Notes: generated from the sequence alone by a model not told the origin. A DNA stretch of 64,000 nt from Thiothrix nivea DSM 5205 (GCF_000260135.1 NZ_JH651384.1:4200693-4264692), one strand, 5' to 3'. Numbered from the stretch's first letter, positions 41,982 to 56,636 are shown. Numbers and translations are program-made.

Positions 41982-43040
41982 TCAGGATATCTTCGAATTT
42001 AGCGCCACGCTCAACAGCCGCGCAGTAATATCGACCACCGGAATCACCCGCTCATACGGCATCCGTTTTGGCCCGATGACGCCCAGCACGCCTATCTGTT
42101 CGCCATCCACCATGTAAGGCGCTGTCACCAGGCTGCATTCCTCGAACACTGACTGCCCGGATTCGCGCCCGATGAAAATTTTTACCCCTTCTGCCTGCAA
42201 GCATTTGTCCAGCAAACTCAGGATGTCGCGCTTGCGGGTAAACGCGGCGAACAGTTCGCGCAGTTTGTGGATATCAGACAGGTCGTCATACCCCATCAGG
42301 TTGGTTTCACCGGCAATGACGTAATCTTCGTCCTGACGGTCATCCAGGTCGGCAACGGTTTTTTCACCCAGTTCGATGGCTGACAGCATCATCCGGTTCA
42401 TGTCTTCGCGGTGCTGGCGCATTTCTTCCAGCAAGGTCGTGCGTGCTTGCTGCAAATCCTTGCCGATCAGGCGCTCGTTGAGGAAGTTGGCAGCCTGTTG
42501 CAAGTCACTGGAACTTACGTCGCTATCCAGTTGAATAATCCGGTTTTGTACTTCATTGCGGTTCATGACCAGAATGGCTAGCACCTGCCGTTCAGACAGG
42601 CGCATGAATTCGATCTGGCGGATAGCGGAAGGGTTGCGGCGTGGCATACTGACCACGCCAGTCAACTGGGTGATACCGGATAACAGGCTGGAAGCCGACT
42701 GGATGAGGGAACCAGGGTCGCGTTCCGCTTTCAGTTGGCCTTCCAGTATGTGCAATGCCTGTTGTTCCAGTGGTTTGATGTTGACCAGCGCATCGACGAA
42801 CAGGCGGTAGCCCTGCGAGGTCGGAACCCGCCCCGCCGAGGTATGCGGCGCGCGGATATAGCCCATTTCCTCCAGATCAGCCATCACGTTGCGGATGGTG
42901 GCAGCGCTCAAATCCAGCCCACTGGCACGGGCAAGGTTGCGCGAGCCGACCGGCTGGCCGTCCTGGATGTAGCTTTCCACCAGCACCTTGAGGATGTGGC
43001 GGGCGCGGTTGTTTAATTCCGGGTGCGAATGTGTTGTCAT
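41982..43040 (-). CDS. hrcA: Heat-inducible transcription repressor HrcA
   Basis: Represses groE/dnaK operons by binding CIRCE elements and depends on GroEL for activity. The 352 residues start MTTHSHPELNNRARHILKVLVESYIQDGQPVGSRNLAR with a winged helix, continue with ATIRNVMADLEEMGYIRAPHTSAGRVPTSQGYRLFVD, and end GVIGPKRMPYERVIPVVDITARLLSVAL. I see no CIRCE inverted repeat near it. The start ATG 43040 is divergent from nadK, 104 bases away, the usual gammaproteobacterial arrangement. Confidence 0.96.
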   Translation of the reverse strand: MTTHSHPELNNRARHILKVLVESYIQDGQPVGSRNLARASGLDLSAATIRNVMADLEEMGYIRAPHTSAGRVPTSQGYRLFVDALVNIKPLEQQALHILEGQLKAERDPGSLIQSASSLLSGITQLTGVVSMPRRNPSAIRQIEFMRLSERQVLAILVMNRNEVQNRIIQLDSDVSSSDLQQAANFLNERLIGKDLQQARTTLLEEMRQHREDMNRMMLSAIELGEKTVADLDDRQDEDYVIAGETNLMGYDDLSDIHKLRELFAAFTRKRDILSLLDKCLQAEGVKIFIGRESGQSVFEECSLVTAPYMVDGEQIGVLGVIGPKRMPYERVIPVVDITARLLSVALNSKIS

Positions 43041-43144
43041 GTTTTCATTTATAGGGGCAAACCTGTGTAGATACAAGCCTGTTAAACTTGCATTTTATGC
43101 GCGGCTTTGCCAGCCTTGCAGCTTTAATGAAACAAGAACCGGTT

Positions 43145-44011
43145 ATGAGCCCGTTTTCCCATATTGGTATTTTCACCAAACCCAATGACACCCGTGTGGA
43201 CAAGACCTTGCACCAGTTGCATGAATTCCTGCTACAACGCGGTTTCCAGGTTTTTTGTGACCAGAATGCTGGCCTGATTCTCAATATGCCTGCCATGGCT
43301 GCGGAAGAGCTGGCGCGGCGGATTGACCTTGCTATCGTGGTGGGAGGGGATGGAACCCTGCTGTCATCCGGGCGCTTGCTGGCAGCGCATGAAGTGCCGA
43401 TTGTCGGCGTCAACCTGGGGCGCTTAGGCTTTCTGGTAGATGTTTCCCCAGACGAAATGGCTACGCAACTGGAACACATCCTGCGCGGCGAGTACAAGGA
43501 AGAGACACGCTTCGTCCTGCAAGCAGAAGCCAGCCGCGACGGGGAAATCCTCGGCAGTGGCGATGCACTGAATGATGTGGTGCTGCATGTGCGCAACGAA
43601 ATCCGCATGATCGAATTCACCACCTGGGTAGACGGGCATTTCGTCAACACCCAGCGGGCGGATGGCATGATCATCGCCACTCCGACCGGTTCCACCGCCT
43701 ATGCGCTCTCCAGCGGCGGGCCGATCATGCACCCCGGCTTGCAAGCAATCGCACTGGTGCCAATTTGCCCGCATACCCTCAGCGACCGCCCATTGGTCAT
43801 TAACAGCCAAAGCGTGATTGAAATCCAGCTGTGTGAACAACGCGACATCCCTGCGCGCCTATCGTTTGATGGGCAAAACAATATCGGGCTGGAGTCCGGT
43901 GACCGCATCCGTCTCCACACCCGCCCGGAAAAAGTGCGCCTGTTGCACCCGCAAGGTTACGATTACTACCACATCCTGCGCGCCAAACTGCACTGGGGAG
44001 TCCAGCTTTGA
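43145..44011 (+). CDS. nadK: NAD kinase
   Basis: Phosphorylates NAD to NADP. The 288 residues from ATG 43145 have IVVGGDGTLLSSGRLLA, GVNLGRLGFLVDV, NDVVLHVRN, ADGMIIATPTGSTAYALSSGGPIMHP and the late LSFDGQNNI. Earlier in-frame starts (43097, 43127) would lengthen it beyond the family norm. RecN follows after one base, a common pairing. Confidence 0.95.
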   Translation: MSPFSHIGIFTKPNDTRVDKTLHQLHEFLLQRGFQVFCDQNAGLILNMPAMAAEELARRIDLAIVVGGDGTLLSSGRLLAAHEVPIVGVNLGRLGFLVDVSPDEMATQLEHILRGEYKEETRFVLQAEASRDGEILGSGDALNDVVLHVRNEIRMIEFTTWVDGHFVNTQRADGMIIATPTGSTAYALSSGGPIMHPGLQAIALVPICPHTLSDRPLVINSQSVIEIQLCEQRDIPARLSFDGQNNIGLESGDRIRLHTRPEKVRLLHPQGYDYYHILRAKLHWGVQL

Positions 44012-44012
44012 T

Positions 44013-45674
44013 ATGCTGACACACATCCATATCCGCGACTTCGCCATCATCGAAGCGCTCGACCTTGAACTGTACCCCGGCATGACCGCCCTGACCGGGG
44101 AAACCGGCGCGGGCAAATCCATCCTGCTCGACGCTATCGGGCTGGTGCTGGGCGACAAGGCCGACAGCAGCACCGTGCGCCACGGTGCGGACAAGGCCGA
44201 AATCACGCTGAGCGTCGACATCACCCAAACCCCTTCCGCCCGCGCCTGGCTGGAAGGGCAGGGCATGGATGGCGAAGACGAAACCTGCATCCTGCGCCGC
44301 CTCATTACCGCCAACGGCAAATCACGCGCGTGGATCAACGGTTCCCCCGCCAACCTCACCCAGTTACGCGAACTCGGCGAACAACTGGTCGACATCCACG
44401 GCCAGCACGAACACCAGTCACTGATGAAAAAGGATGCCCAGCGCGACATGCTGGATGCTTTCGCCGAAAATGACGGGCTGCTCGCCAACACCCGTGCAGC
44501 CTGGAAAAGCTGGAAGCAACTGCACGAGCGCGTCACCACCCTTGCCAGTCAGAACCAGCAGCATCAGGAACGTGTCGATCTGCTGAAATTTCAGGTGCAG
44601 GAACTTGGCGCACTGCAATTACAGGCGGAAGAACCTGAACAGCTTGACGAAGAACTCAACCGTCTTGCCAACGCCGAACAGCTACGTTCCACCGCCGCGC
44701 AAGGCTACGATCAGCTGTACGACAGCGAACCCTCGCTGTATTCCACGCTTGGCAGCCTGATCCACGATTTGGAAACGCAGGTCGGCATTGATGCCCGCTT
44801 GCAAACGCCGCTTGAGTTGCTGACCAGCGCCCAGATTCAGGTGCAGGAAGCCGCCATCGAACTGCGCGATTACGCCGAAAGCCTCGATCTCGACCCAGCG
44901 CGCCTGCAATGGGTGGAAAACCGCATCGCTGATATCCGCAATCTTGCCCGCAAATACCGCGTCGAGCCACAGGAACTGCCGCAGCGCCTCACCCAGATCG
45001 AAGCCGAACTGGCACAACTCGGCGGCGGCGATTACGATCTTGAAGCACTGGAAAAACAGTTGCTGGACGCCGCAGCTGCTTACCGCAAACAAGCCGACAC
45101 CCTCAGCACTGCCCGCAGCAAGGCCGCCAAACAGCTTTCCACCAGCGTATCCAAAGCCATGCAGGAACTCGGAATGCAAGGCGGCAAGTTTGAAATCATC
45201 GTCACTCAGGCTCCTGACGCCAGCTTTCAGACCATGGGGATGGACAGCATCGAATTCACCGTCAGCGCCAACCCCGGCCAGCCGCTCAAGCCGCTGATGA
45301 AAGTGGCTTCCGGTGGCGAACTGTCACGCATCAGCCTCGCCATCCAGATGATTGCAGCGCAGAAGGTGACCCTGCCCGCACTGATCTTCGACGAAGTGGA
45401 TACCGGTATCGGTGGCGGCATCGCTGAAGTGGTCGGCAAACAGTTGCGAAACCTCGGCACCAACCGGCAGGTACTGTGCGTCACCCACCTGCCACAAGTG
45501 GCGTCCCAGGCTCACCAGCAATACAAAGTCACCAAGATCAAGGGCAAGGAACACACCAGCACCGGTATCGTGCAGCTGACGCAGGAACAGCGGGTGGAAG
45601 AAATTGCGAGGATGATCGGTGGGGTGGAAATAACCCCAGCAACGCGGGCGTTGGCAGAAGAGATGCTGGGCTAA
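44013..45674 (+). CDS. recN: DNA repair protein RecN
   Basis: SMC-like ATPase acting in double-strand break repair. The 553 residues begin MLTHIHIRDFAIIEALDLEL and carry Walker A (GETGAGKSILLDAIG), the DIHGQHEHQSLM motif, a long central coiled coil (about 160-370), the signature VASGGELSRISLAIQMI and Walker B (LIFDEVDTGIGGG), with VTHLPQVAS after it. The frame before ATG 44013 overlaps nadK and is not translated. Confidence 0.96.
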   Translation: MLTHIHIRDFAIIEALDLELYPGMTALTGETGAGKSILLDAIGLVLGDKADSSTVRHGADKAEITLSVDITQTPSARAWLEGQGMDGEDETCILRRLITANGKSRAWINGSPANLTQLRELGEQLVDIHGQHEHQSLMKKDAQRDMLDAFAENDGLLANTRAAWKSWKQLHERVTTLASQNQQHQERVDLLKFQVQELGALQLQAEEPEQLDEELNRLANAEQLRSTAAQGYDQLYDSEPSLYSTLGSLIHDLETQVGIDARLQTPLELLTSAQIQVQEAAIELRDYAESLDLDPARLQWVENRIADIRNLARKYRVEPQELPQRLTQIEAELAQLGGGDYDLEALEKQLLDAAAAYRKQADTLSTARSKAAKQLSTSVSKAMQELGMQGGKFEIIVTQAPDASFQTMGMDSIEFTVSANPGQPLKPLMKVASGGELSRISLAIQMIAAQKVTLPALIFDEVDTGIGGGIAEVVGKQLRNLGTNRQVLCVTHLPQVASQAHQQYKVTKIKGKEHTSTGIVQLTQEQRVEEIARMIGGVEITPATRALAEEMLG

Positions 45675-45688
45675 AAGATTCTTCAGCT

Positions 45689-45715
45689 CCCCTTGAGGGC
45701 TAATCCCCCAAGGGG
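45689..45715. terminator. Convergent hairpin between recN and gltD
   Basis: CCCCTTG-A-GGG pairs with CCC-C-CAAGGGG around a CTAAT loop: ten base pairs with one A-C mismatch. It lies between two genes facing each other and has no T run on either side, so it may be a REP-like palindrome serving both 3' ends. Confidence 0.6.
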
Positions 45716-45733
45716 TGAGAGGAAAGGTGCAAC

Positions 45734-47221
45734 TTACGGCAGGAAGGTCTTGCCCATCAGGAAGCGGTCGCACTCACGGGCAGCCTCGCGGCCTTCGTTG
45801 ATGGCCCAGACAACAAGGCTTTGGCCACGGCGCATATCACCGGCAGCGAATACACCCGGTAAATTGGTCGCATACTTGCCGTATTCGGCTTGCACATTGC
45901 CACGCGGGTCAGTATCCAGCTTGAGCGCGTCGATCAGGGTCTTTTCCGGGCCGGTAAAGCCCATCGCCAGCAAAACCAGATCAGCTGGCAGCACTTCGTC
46001 AGTACCTTCCACTTCGATCAGGTTCATGCGTCCGGAACCATCGCGTTGCCAACGCACGCCCACGATGTGGATTTCCTTGATGTTACCGTTTTCGTCACCC
46101 ACGATTTTCTTGGTGGAAATCAGGTAGTCACGTGGGTCACGGCCAAACACCGCAGCAGCTTCTTCCTGACCGTAGTCAATCTTGAAAACGGCAGGCCATT
46201 CCGGCCACGGGTTGGAAGGGGCACGACTATCCGGCAGACGTGGCATGATTTCCAGCTGTTTGACGGACTTGCAGCCGTGACGCACGGAAGTCCCCACGCA
46301 GTCAGTGCCGGTATCACCACCACCGATGACAATAACGTTCTTGCCTGCGGCAGAAATGTAGTTACCGTCTTCCAGATTGGAATCCAACAGGCTTTTGGTG
46401 TTGGCAGTGAGAAACTCCATAGCGAAATGCACGCCTTTGAGTCCACGGCCTTCTACCGGCAGGTCGCGCGGCTGGGTTGCACCAGCGCACAATACCACTG
46501 CGTCGAAATCGTTACGCAGTTGCTCGGCTGGAATATCCTTGCCAACTTCAACGCCAGTGACGAAAGTCACGCCTTCGGTAGCCATCAGGTCAACGCGACG
46601 TTGCACGATTTCCTGCTTGTCCAGCTTCATGTTGGGGATGCCGTACATCAACAGACCACCAATGCGGTCAGCACGCTCGTAAACGGTAACTTCATGACCA
46701 GCCTTGTTCAGCTGGTCGGCGCAAGCCATGCCAGCAGGGCCGGAACCGACTACCGCTACTTTCTTGCCGGTGCGTTCAGCAGGCACTTCCGGTTTGACCC
46801 AGCCTTCCTCGAACGCCTTGTCGATGATGCTGACTTCGTTCAGTTTGATGGTAACAGGCGGCTCGCTGATGCCTAAGGTGCAAGAGCCTTCGCAGGGTGC
46901 AGGGCAGACACGCCCGGTAAATTCCGGGAAATTGTTGGTCATGCGCAGGCGTTCAAAGGCTTCTTTCCACAAGCCCCGAAAGATCATGTCATTCCATTCA
47001 GGGATCAAGTTGTGCACTGGGCAACCGCTTGCGCCACCCGGCAACACTTTGCCGGTCTGGCAGAACGGAATGCCGCATTCCATGCAGCGTGCGCCTTGTT
47101 CACGACTGGATTTTTCATCCAGATGCAGGTGGAATTCACGCCAGTCCTTGATGCGCTCCAGTGGGGCGCGGTCAGCGGGCAGCTCGCGTTGATATTCGAG
47201 GAATCCTGTCGGTTTTCCCAT
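45734..47221 (-). CDS. gltD: Glutamate synthase (NADPH) small subunit
   Basis: Supplies electrons from NADPH to GltB. The 495-residue protein has the N-terminal Fe-S domain ([12 protein letters not shown]...[25 protein letters not shown]), an FAD domain ([28 protein letters not shown]) and an NADPH domain ([17 protein letters not shown]). The last FAD motif is [19 protein letters not shown]. It lies 14 bases after gltB in one operon. Confidence 0.97.
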   Translation of the reverse strand: MGKPTGFLEYQRELPADRAPLERIKDWREFHLHLDEKSSREQGARCMECGIPFCQTGKVLPGGASGCPVHNLIPEWNDMIFRGLWKEAFERLRMTNNFPEFTGRVCPAPCEGSCTLGISEPPVTIKLNEVSIIDKAFEEGWVKPEVPAERTGKKVAVVGSGPAGMACADQLNKAGHEVTVYERADRIGGLLMYGIPNMKLDKQEIVQRRVDLMATEGVTFVTGVEVGKDIPAEQLRNDFDAVVLCAGATQPRDLPVEGRGLKGVHFAMEFLTANTKSLLDSNLEDGNYISAAGKNVIVIGGGDTGTDCVGTSVRHGCKSVKQLEIMPRLPDSRAPSNPWPEWPAVFKIDYGQEEAAAVFGRDPRDYLISTKKIVGDENGNIKEIHIVGVRWQRDGSGRMNLIEVEGTDEVLPADLVLLAMGFTGPEKTLIDALKLDTDPRGNVQAEYGKYATNLPGVFAAGDMRRGQSLVVWAINEGREAARECDRFLMGKTFLP

Positions 47222-47235
47222 GACTTACGTACTCC

Positions 47236-51831
<4,596 letters not shown>

Positions 51832-51990
51832 CGGAATCTCGGCAACAAAAGGGTAGCTATTATGGTACAAAATACCGGTTCAGGGCTAGACCACCTTAGC
51901 GGGTTTTTCTTGACGGGGAAAGAGATGCTACCCGCCAAATGGAATATACTTGTCTGACCTAACTCAGGCAGATGGTAAAAAACCCGCCAA

Positions 51991-53748
51991 ATGAACAACA
52001 CTGGCCGTATTCCACGTGACTTTATTGACCAACTTTTAGCACGCGCCGACATTGTCGACGTGATTGGCTCGCGCGTGCCGTTGAAAAAGGCTGGGCGTGA
52101 GTACATGGCCTGTTGTCCTTTCCACAATGAAAAAACGCCTTCCTTTACGGTTAGTCCTGTCAAACAGTTCTATCATTGTTTTGGGTGCGGCGCACACGGT
52201 TCTGCCATCTCTTTTTTGATGGAATACGAACATCTGGAATATCCTGAGGCCATCGAGTCGCTGGCGCGCGCTATTGGGGTGCAGGTTCCCCATGAAGGTG
52301 CGGAATCTGCACCAAAACGCAAGCGTAAAGACAAAAACCTGTATGCGTTGCTGGAGGATGCGGCGGTCTGGTTCCAGTCCCAACTGAAGCAAAACCCTGA
52401 AGCCAGTAAGTATTTGCAACAGCGTGGGCTGACGGCGGAAGTCATTGCCGGTTTCGGGTTGGGCTATGCGCCGGTGGGCTGGGATGCCCTGGGCAACCAA
52501 TTGTCGTCATACGGCAGCGAAAAGCTGCTGGCCAGCGGCATGTCGATCCGCAATGATGCGGGCAAATTCTACGACCGGTTCCGTGAACGCATCATGTTCC
52601 CCATCCGCGACCGGCGTGGGCGGGTGATCGGCTTTGGTGGCCGTGTGTTGGGTGATGGCACGCCCAAGTACCTGAATTCGCCGGAAACCGACATTTTCCA
52701 TAAAGGTTCCGAACTCTACGGCCTGTTTGAGGCGCGCCAGAATACCCGCAAGCTGGAACGGCTATTGGTGGTGGAAGGCTACATGGATGTCATCGCTTTG
52801 GCGCAGTTTGGCGTTACCTATGCGGTAGCCACCCTGGGGACTGCCACCACACCCGAGCACATCCGGCAATTGTTGCGGCTGGTTCCGGAAGTCGTTTTCT
52901 GTTTCGACGGCGACAGGGCGGGGCGGGATGCCGCTTGGCGGGCATTGGAAAACGCCTTGCCTGAGTTGCGTGATGACAAGGAAATCCGTTTCCTGTTCCT
53001 GCCACAGGGGGAAGACCCCGATACCCAGGTGCGCAAAGCTGGTAGGGATGCCTTTGAGGTAGCCGTGGTGTCCGCCCTGACCCTGAGCGATTACCTGCTG
53101 GCAGGCTTGAAGGAACGTTTTAACCTCAGCACCCGCGAAGGCAAATCCCGCTTGTTGAATGACAGCCTCAAGCTGCTCGCCAACATGCCGACCATCCTGC
53201 TGCGGGAACAAATCTTTCAGGAATTGTCTACACTCACGGATACGCCGTTGGAAGTTGTGCGCCGTTATGCAAAAGGGAATACCTCAGGGGCTGCTGAACT
53301 GACCTATAATGTAGCGCGTCCTGCTGATCAGGATATGCGCCGCACGCCAGTCCGCCACGCTATTGCCTTATTGCTGCACAACCCGGCATTGGCGGAGCTG
53401 GCGGGTAGCCCGGAGCAAATCCTCAGTTATGATCTGCCGGGGATGGGTTTGCTGGCTGCCATGATTGAAAATATTGAGGAGCACCCCCATATACACACAG
53501 CAGGTTTACTGGAACGTTTCCGCCAGACCGAACATGAGAATGCGCTGCGGCGCTTGAGCAACTGGCAGGCGGATACCAGTGATGAATCTGTTATCCGGCG
53601 CGAATTTTCCGATTGCCTGCAACAAATCAGGCGGCAATCGCGCCACAAACAACTTGAGCAACTGCTGCACAGGGAACGGACTGAGGGCCTAAGTGCGCAG
53701 GAGCAGCATGATTTAGTGTGTCTGTTATCTGAATTACACAGCCGGTGA
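51991..53748 (+). CDS. dnaG: DNA primase
   Basis: Makes RNA primers at the replication fork. The 585-residue protein has the CHC2 zinc finger (CCPFHNEKTPSFTVSP...FYHCFGCGAHG), the RNA polymerase basic motif (YLQQRGLTAEVIAGFGLGYAP) and the TOPRIM domain (LLVVEGYMDVIALAQFG; CFDGDRAGRDAAWRAL). A C-terminal helicase-binding domain follows. It lies directly upstream of rpoD, as in the macromolecular synthesis operon, but rpsU is not upstream here. A 12-base repeat ACCCGCCAAATG lies at 51929-51940 and again across the start codon. Confidence 0.97.
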   Translation: MNNTGRIPRDFIDQLLARADIVDVIGSRVPLKKAGREYMACCPFHNEKTPSFTVSPVKQFYHCFGCGAHGSAISFLMEYEHLEYPEAIESLARAIGVQVPHEGAESAPKRKRKDKNLYALLEDAAVWFQSQLKQNPEASKYLQQRGLTAEVIAGFGLGYAPVGWDALGNQLSSYGSEKLLASGMSIRNDAGKFYDRFRERIMFPIRDRRGRVIGFGGRVLGDGTPKYLNSPETDIFHKGSELYGLFEARQNTRKLERLLVVEGYMDVIALAQFGVTYAVATLGTATTPEHIRQLLRLVPEVVFCFDGDRAGRDAAWRALENALPELRDDKEIRFLFLPQGEDPDTQVRKAGRDAFEVAVVSALTLSDYLLAGLKERFNLSTREGKSRLLNDSLKLLANMPTILLREQIFQELSTLTDTPLEVVRRYAKGNTSGAAELTYNVARPADQDMRRTPVRHAIALLLHNPALAELAGSPEQILSYDLPGMGLLAAMIENIEEHPHIHTAGLLERFRQTEHENALRRLSNWQADTSDESVIRREFSDCLQQIRRQSRHKQLEQLLHRERTEGLSAQEQHDLVCLLSELHSR

Positions 53749-53792
53749 GTGATACGCGTTCTTGACGATGGTTGTGTTTCAGAAAAATGTGA

Positions 53793-53798
53793 TATGAT
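53793..53798 (+). promoter_or_regulatory. Extended -10 promoter of rpoD
   Basis: TGATATGAT (TG-N-TATGAT) with the -10 at 53793-53798, 31 bases before the rpoD start. A TTGTGT at 53772 gives a 15-base spacer, which is short, so the extended -10 is the main evidence. It would let rpoD be read apart from dnaG. Confidence 0.4.
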
Positions 53799-53828
53799 TA
53801 CCGACCTTTTTTTCAGAGAGTTTAGGGC

Positions 53829-55706
53829 ATGAGCCAAGAAGAACAGCAGCAATCCAGCCTGAAAGAACTGATTGCCAGGGGTAAGGAACAGGGTTATCTG
53901 ACCTATGCTGAAGTCAATGACCATCTTCCTGACACCATCGTTGACCCTGAGCAGATCGAAGATATCGTTGCCATGATCAACGATATGGGTATTACTGTTT
54001 ATGAACACGCCCCGGATGCCGATTCCCTGTTGTTGAATGACGACGCTGTGCAGGCCGATGATGAGGCGGCAGAAGAAGCTGCGGCTGCGTTGGCAAACGT
54101 TGACAGCGATTTTGGCCGTACTACCGACCCTGTACGTATGTACATGCGTGAAATGGGTACGGTTGAGTTGCTGACCCGCGAAGGCGAAATCCAGATTGCG
54201 ATCCGTATTGAAGAGGGTTTGAATGAAATCCTGCGGGCGCTGGCGCAATATCCCGCATCTACTGAAGTGCTGTTGGAAAAATCGGAATTGATTGATTCCG
54301 AGGAAATTCGCCTGACCGACATCATTAACGGTTTTGTCAACCCAAATGAAGACCTGAACGTCTTTGCGGTAGCAGCTCCCGTTGTTGATGAGGAGGCAGC
54401 AGCAGCGGCTGAAGCCGATGATGAGGCTGGCACAGATGAAGACGATGACGATGAAGCATCTGATCCGGTGGATACCGGCCCTGACCCAGAAGAGGCCCGC
54501 ATCAAGTTTGCCGAGTTGCGTGACCTTTATGAAGCGTCGAAAGTTGCCTGTGACAGCAATAACGAGTCTGCCTATACCGCAGCGCGTGATGCTGTTGCCA
54601 CCAAGTTTATGGAATTCCGCCTGGCTCAACCGATCATTGACCAGCTGACCATTCAGTTGAACGAAATTGTTGACCGTATCCGCCAGAATGAGCGCCACAT
54701 TATGAAGCTGTGCGTGCAAAAGGGTGGTATGGCGCGTCAGGATTTCATCGACAGTTTTCCGCAAAATGAAACTGACCTCGAATGGTTGAACCGCTACTGT
54801 GCTGACAAACGTGGCGACACCAGCAAACTGTTGGCCTTGTTGCCCAAGGTGCGTGAGGCGCAGGAGCAACTGCTTGAAATTGAACGTGAATGCAACCTTT
54901 CCATCGCGCAAATCAAGGACATCAACCGCAGCATGTCGGTCGGTGAGGCCAAGGCACGCCGCGCCAAGAAAGAAATGGTGGAAGCCAATTTACGCTTGGT
55001 GATTTCCATCGCCAAGAAATACACCAACCGTGGTTTGCAGTTCCTCGACCTGATTCAGGAGGGTAATATCGGTCTGATGAAGGCGGTCGACAAGTTTGAA
55101 TACCGCCGTGGTTACAAGTTTTCGACCTATGCGACCTGGTGGATTCGTCAGGCCATTACCCGTTCGATTGCGGATCAGGCACGCACTATCCGTATTCCGG
55201 TGCACATGATCGAAACCATCAACAAGCTCAACCGCATTTCGCGCAAGCTGTTGCAGGAAAAAGGCCGTGAAGCGACCCCGGAAGAACTGGCCGAAGCGAT
55301 GGACATGCCGGAAGATAAAATCCGCAAAGTCCTGAAAATCGCCAAGGAACCGATTTCGATGGAAACCCCGATTGGTGATGACGAAGACTCCCATCTGGGT
55401 GATTTCATCGAGGATGGCAACATCTTGTCGCCGATCGAGTCTGCCACTACGTCGAGCTTGTCGGAAATCACCCGCGAGGTGTTGTCCAGCCTGACTTCGC
55501 GCGAAGCCAAGGTGCTGCGTATGCGTTTCGGTATCGACATGAACACTGACCATACGCTGGAAGAAGTGGGCAAGCAGTTTGATGTCACCCGCGAACGTAT
55601 CCGCCAGATAGAAGCCAAGGCTCTGCGCAAGTTGCGTCACCCCAGCCGTTCGGATATGCTGCGCAGCTTCCTCGAATACGATCCTGGCGCACTGCCGACC
55701 AACTGA
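53829..55706 (+). CDS. rpoD: RNA polymerase primary sigma factor (sigma-70)
   Basis: The housekeeping sigma factor, 625 residues. Region 1.1 is at the start ([25 protein letters not shown]), followed by [21 protein letters not shown] (1.2). A non-conserved acidic insert rich in Asp, Glu and Ala lies at about 185-215. Regions 2 ([57 protein letters not shown]), 3 and 4 ([32 protein letters not shown]) are complete. dnaG ends 80 bases upstream. Confidence 0.98.
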   Translation: MSQEEQQQSSLKELIARGKEQGYLTYAEVNDHLPDTIVDPEQIEDIVAMINDMGITVYEHAPDADSLLLNDDAVQADDEAAEEAAAALANVDSDFGRTTDPVRMYMREMGTVELLTREGEIQIAIRIEEGLNEILRALAQYPASTEVLLEKSELIDSEEIRLTDIINGFVNPNEDLNVFAVAAPVVDEEAAAAAEADDEAGTDEDDDDEASDPVDTGPDPEEARIKFAELRDLYEASKVACDSNNESAYTAARDAVATKFMEFRLAQPIIDQLTIQLNEIVDRIRQNERHIMKLCVQKGGMARQDFIDSFPQNETDLEWLNRYCADKRGDTSKLLALLPKVREAQEQLLEIERECNLSIAQIKDINRSMSVGEAKARRAKKEMVEANLRLVISIAKKYTNRGLQFLDLIQEGNIGLMKAVDKFEYRRGYKFSTYATWWIRQAITRSIADQARTIRIPVHMIETINKLNRISRKLLQEKGREATPEELAEAMDMPEDKIRKVLKIAKEPISMETPIGDDEDSHLGDFIEDGNILSPIESATTSSLSEITREVLSSLTSREAKVLRMRFGIDMNTDHTLEEVGKQFDVTRERIRQIEAKALRKLRHPSRSDMLRSFLEYDPGALPTN

Positions 55707-55726
55707 TCGTAAACGTTGCCGGTTTT

Positions 55727-55802
55727 GGGCCTATGGCGCAATGGTTAGCGCAGGGGACTCATAATCCCTTGGTTCCAGGTTCGAGTCCTGGTGGGCCCAC
55801 CA
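55727..55802 (+). tRNA. tRNA-Ile2 (CAT, lysidine type)
   Basis: 76 bases with CCA encoded. Acceptor GGGCCTA/TGGGCCC, anticodon loop CTCATAA (anticodon CAT), T arm CCAGG/CCTGG. The anticodon arm GGGGACTCATAATCCCT is close to the minor tRNA-Ile whose C34 becomes lysidine, not to initiator or elongator tRNA-Met. It may mark the left edge of the accessory region that follows. Confidence 0.85.
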
Positions 55803-55820
55803 TTCATACTTTGTAATTTC

Positions 55821-55850
55821 AAAGGCTTGCAGAAATGTGAGCCTTTTCTT
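55821..55850 (+). terminator. Terminator after tRNA-Ile2
   Basis: Seven-base stem AAAGGCT/AGCCTTT with a 12-base loop, followed by TCTT and more T-rich bases. It begins 18 bases after the tRNA end. The loop is large, so strength is moderate. Confidence 0.55.
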
Positions 55851-55890
55851 TTCCGGTTCCGTGAAAACTGGGCGTTCTGCCCGGCCTTGT

Positions 55891-56301
55891 TTATGACGGC
55901 ATGAACACCTGTGCAGGCACGCAGAAACGCCCAGTCAGCGCTTTAATCTGCCTGACGTTCAATTCGCGCTTACCGCTGAGCAGTTCGGACATTACCCCTT
56001 GGCTACCAACCTCTGGAAGGTCGGCTTGCCCCAGCCCGTGGGTTTCCATCAGGTACTTGAGGGCATCAATGCCGGTGGATGGGATCAGTGGCAAGGTATC
56101 ATCCTCATAACGCGCCACCAGCTCACCCATGCGGTCGGCCAGCAGCGCCAGCGGGTGGGTTTCATCTGCACCGCCTGCATCCAGGACGGCATCCAGGGCT
56201 TCAACCAGCGCGTCATACTCGGCGTCATTGGTCGGTATGGCCAATACCGGGGCAACGTAACCCCAGTGCTCAATGGCCGTCTTGATGGCTGCAACACCCA
56301 T
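55891..56301 (-). CDS. higA: HigA-type antitoxin
   Basis: 136-residue HTH protein of the HigA family. The long N-terminal part (TNDAEYDALVEALDAVLDAGG...HPLALLADRMGELVARYED) is typical of the variant found with HigB-type toxins; the C-terminal XRE-like domain is GIDALKYLMETHGLGQADLPEVGSQGVMSELLSGKRELNVRQIKAL. It lies 3 bases after higB, in the usual toxin-first order. Confidence 0.87.
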   Translation of the reverse strand: MGVAAIKTAIEHWGYVAPVLAIPTNDAEYDALVEALDAVLDAGGADETHPLALLADRMGELVARYEDDTLPLIPSTGIDALKYLMETHGLGQADLPEVGSQGVMSELLSGKRELNVRQIKALTGRFCVPAQVFMPS

Positions 56302-56304
56302 GAT

Positions 56305-56592
56305 TCACTCCTTCCAGTTGTCTTTGTCGTAGTCGCGGTGGCTTAGCACCGCCCGGATAAACACTTTGCCAGTGTTGAAATGGATGGCGGCGATCAGCCT
56401 GAGTTTGTTTCCGCCAATGTCAAACACGTACAGCCTGCCCACCTTGTCGATGCTGTTGAAGGCCGTTTTGAGGTCGGCAAAGTTGGTGAAGTTGCCGCAT
56501 TTCATCACTTGATACCAACCCAACAAGGCTGTTGCACAGTCTGGGTGCTCCAGTGCCGCTTCTGTAATGCGTTTGCGGGTGATGATATGCAT
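56305..56592 (-). CDS. higB: HigB-type mRNA interferase toxin
   Basis: 95-residue RelE-superfamily toxin of the HigB type (MHIITRKRITEAALEHPDCATALLGWYQVMK...FNSIDKVGRLYVFDIGGNKLRLIAAIHFNTGKVFIRAVLSHRDYDK). The ending RAVLSHRDYDK is the usual one. ATG 56592 has GGAGG six bases before it, deciding the start over 56604. A perfect palindrome lies 30 bases upstream. Confidence 0.9.
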   Translation of the reverse strand: MHIITRKRITEAALEHPDCATALLGWYQVMKCGNFTNFADLKTAFNSIDKVGRLYVFDIGGNKLRLIAAIHFNTGKVFIRAVLSHRDYDKDNWKE

Positions 56593-56621
56593 GTCTGCCT
56601 CCATTTCTATCCGGTTATGCT

Positions 56622-56636
56622 ATCTCAATTTGAGAT
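56622..56636. promoter_or_regulatory. Operator palindrome of higBA
   Basis: ATCTCAA-T-TTGAGAT is a perfect 15-base palindrome, centred 37 bases upstream of the higB start. It is a likely binding site for HigA or the HigBA complex. Confidence 0.6.

Noticed and set aside
41868-43144. CIRCE element near hrcA
   Set aside because: No TTAGCACTC-N9-GAGTGCTAA repeat is present here; it is expected at groE or dnaK elsewhere.
51910-51950. TTGACG/TATACT as a sigma-70 promoter of dnaG
   Set aside because: The spacer is 29 bases, far from the usual 16-18.
53427-54911. 494-codon open frame on the minus strand across dnaG and rpoD
   Set aside because: It overlaps two certain essential genes and crosses their intergenic gap; the product is low in recognisable structure. 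Antisense artefact.
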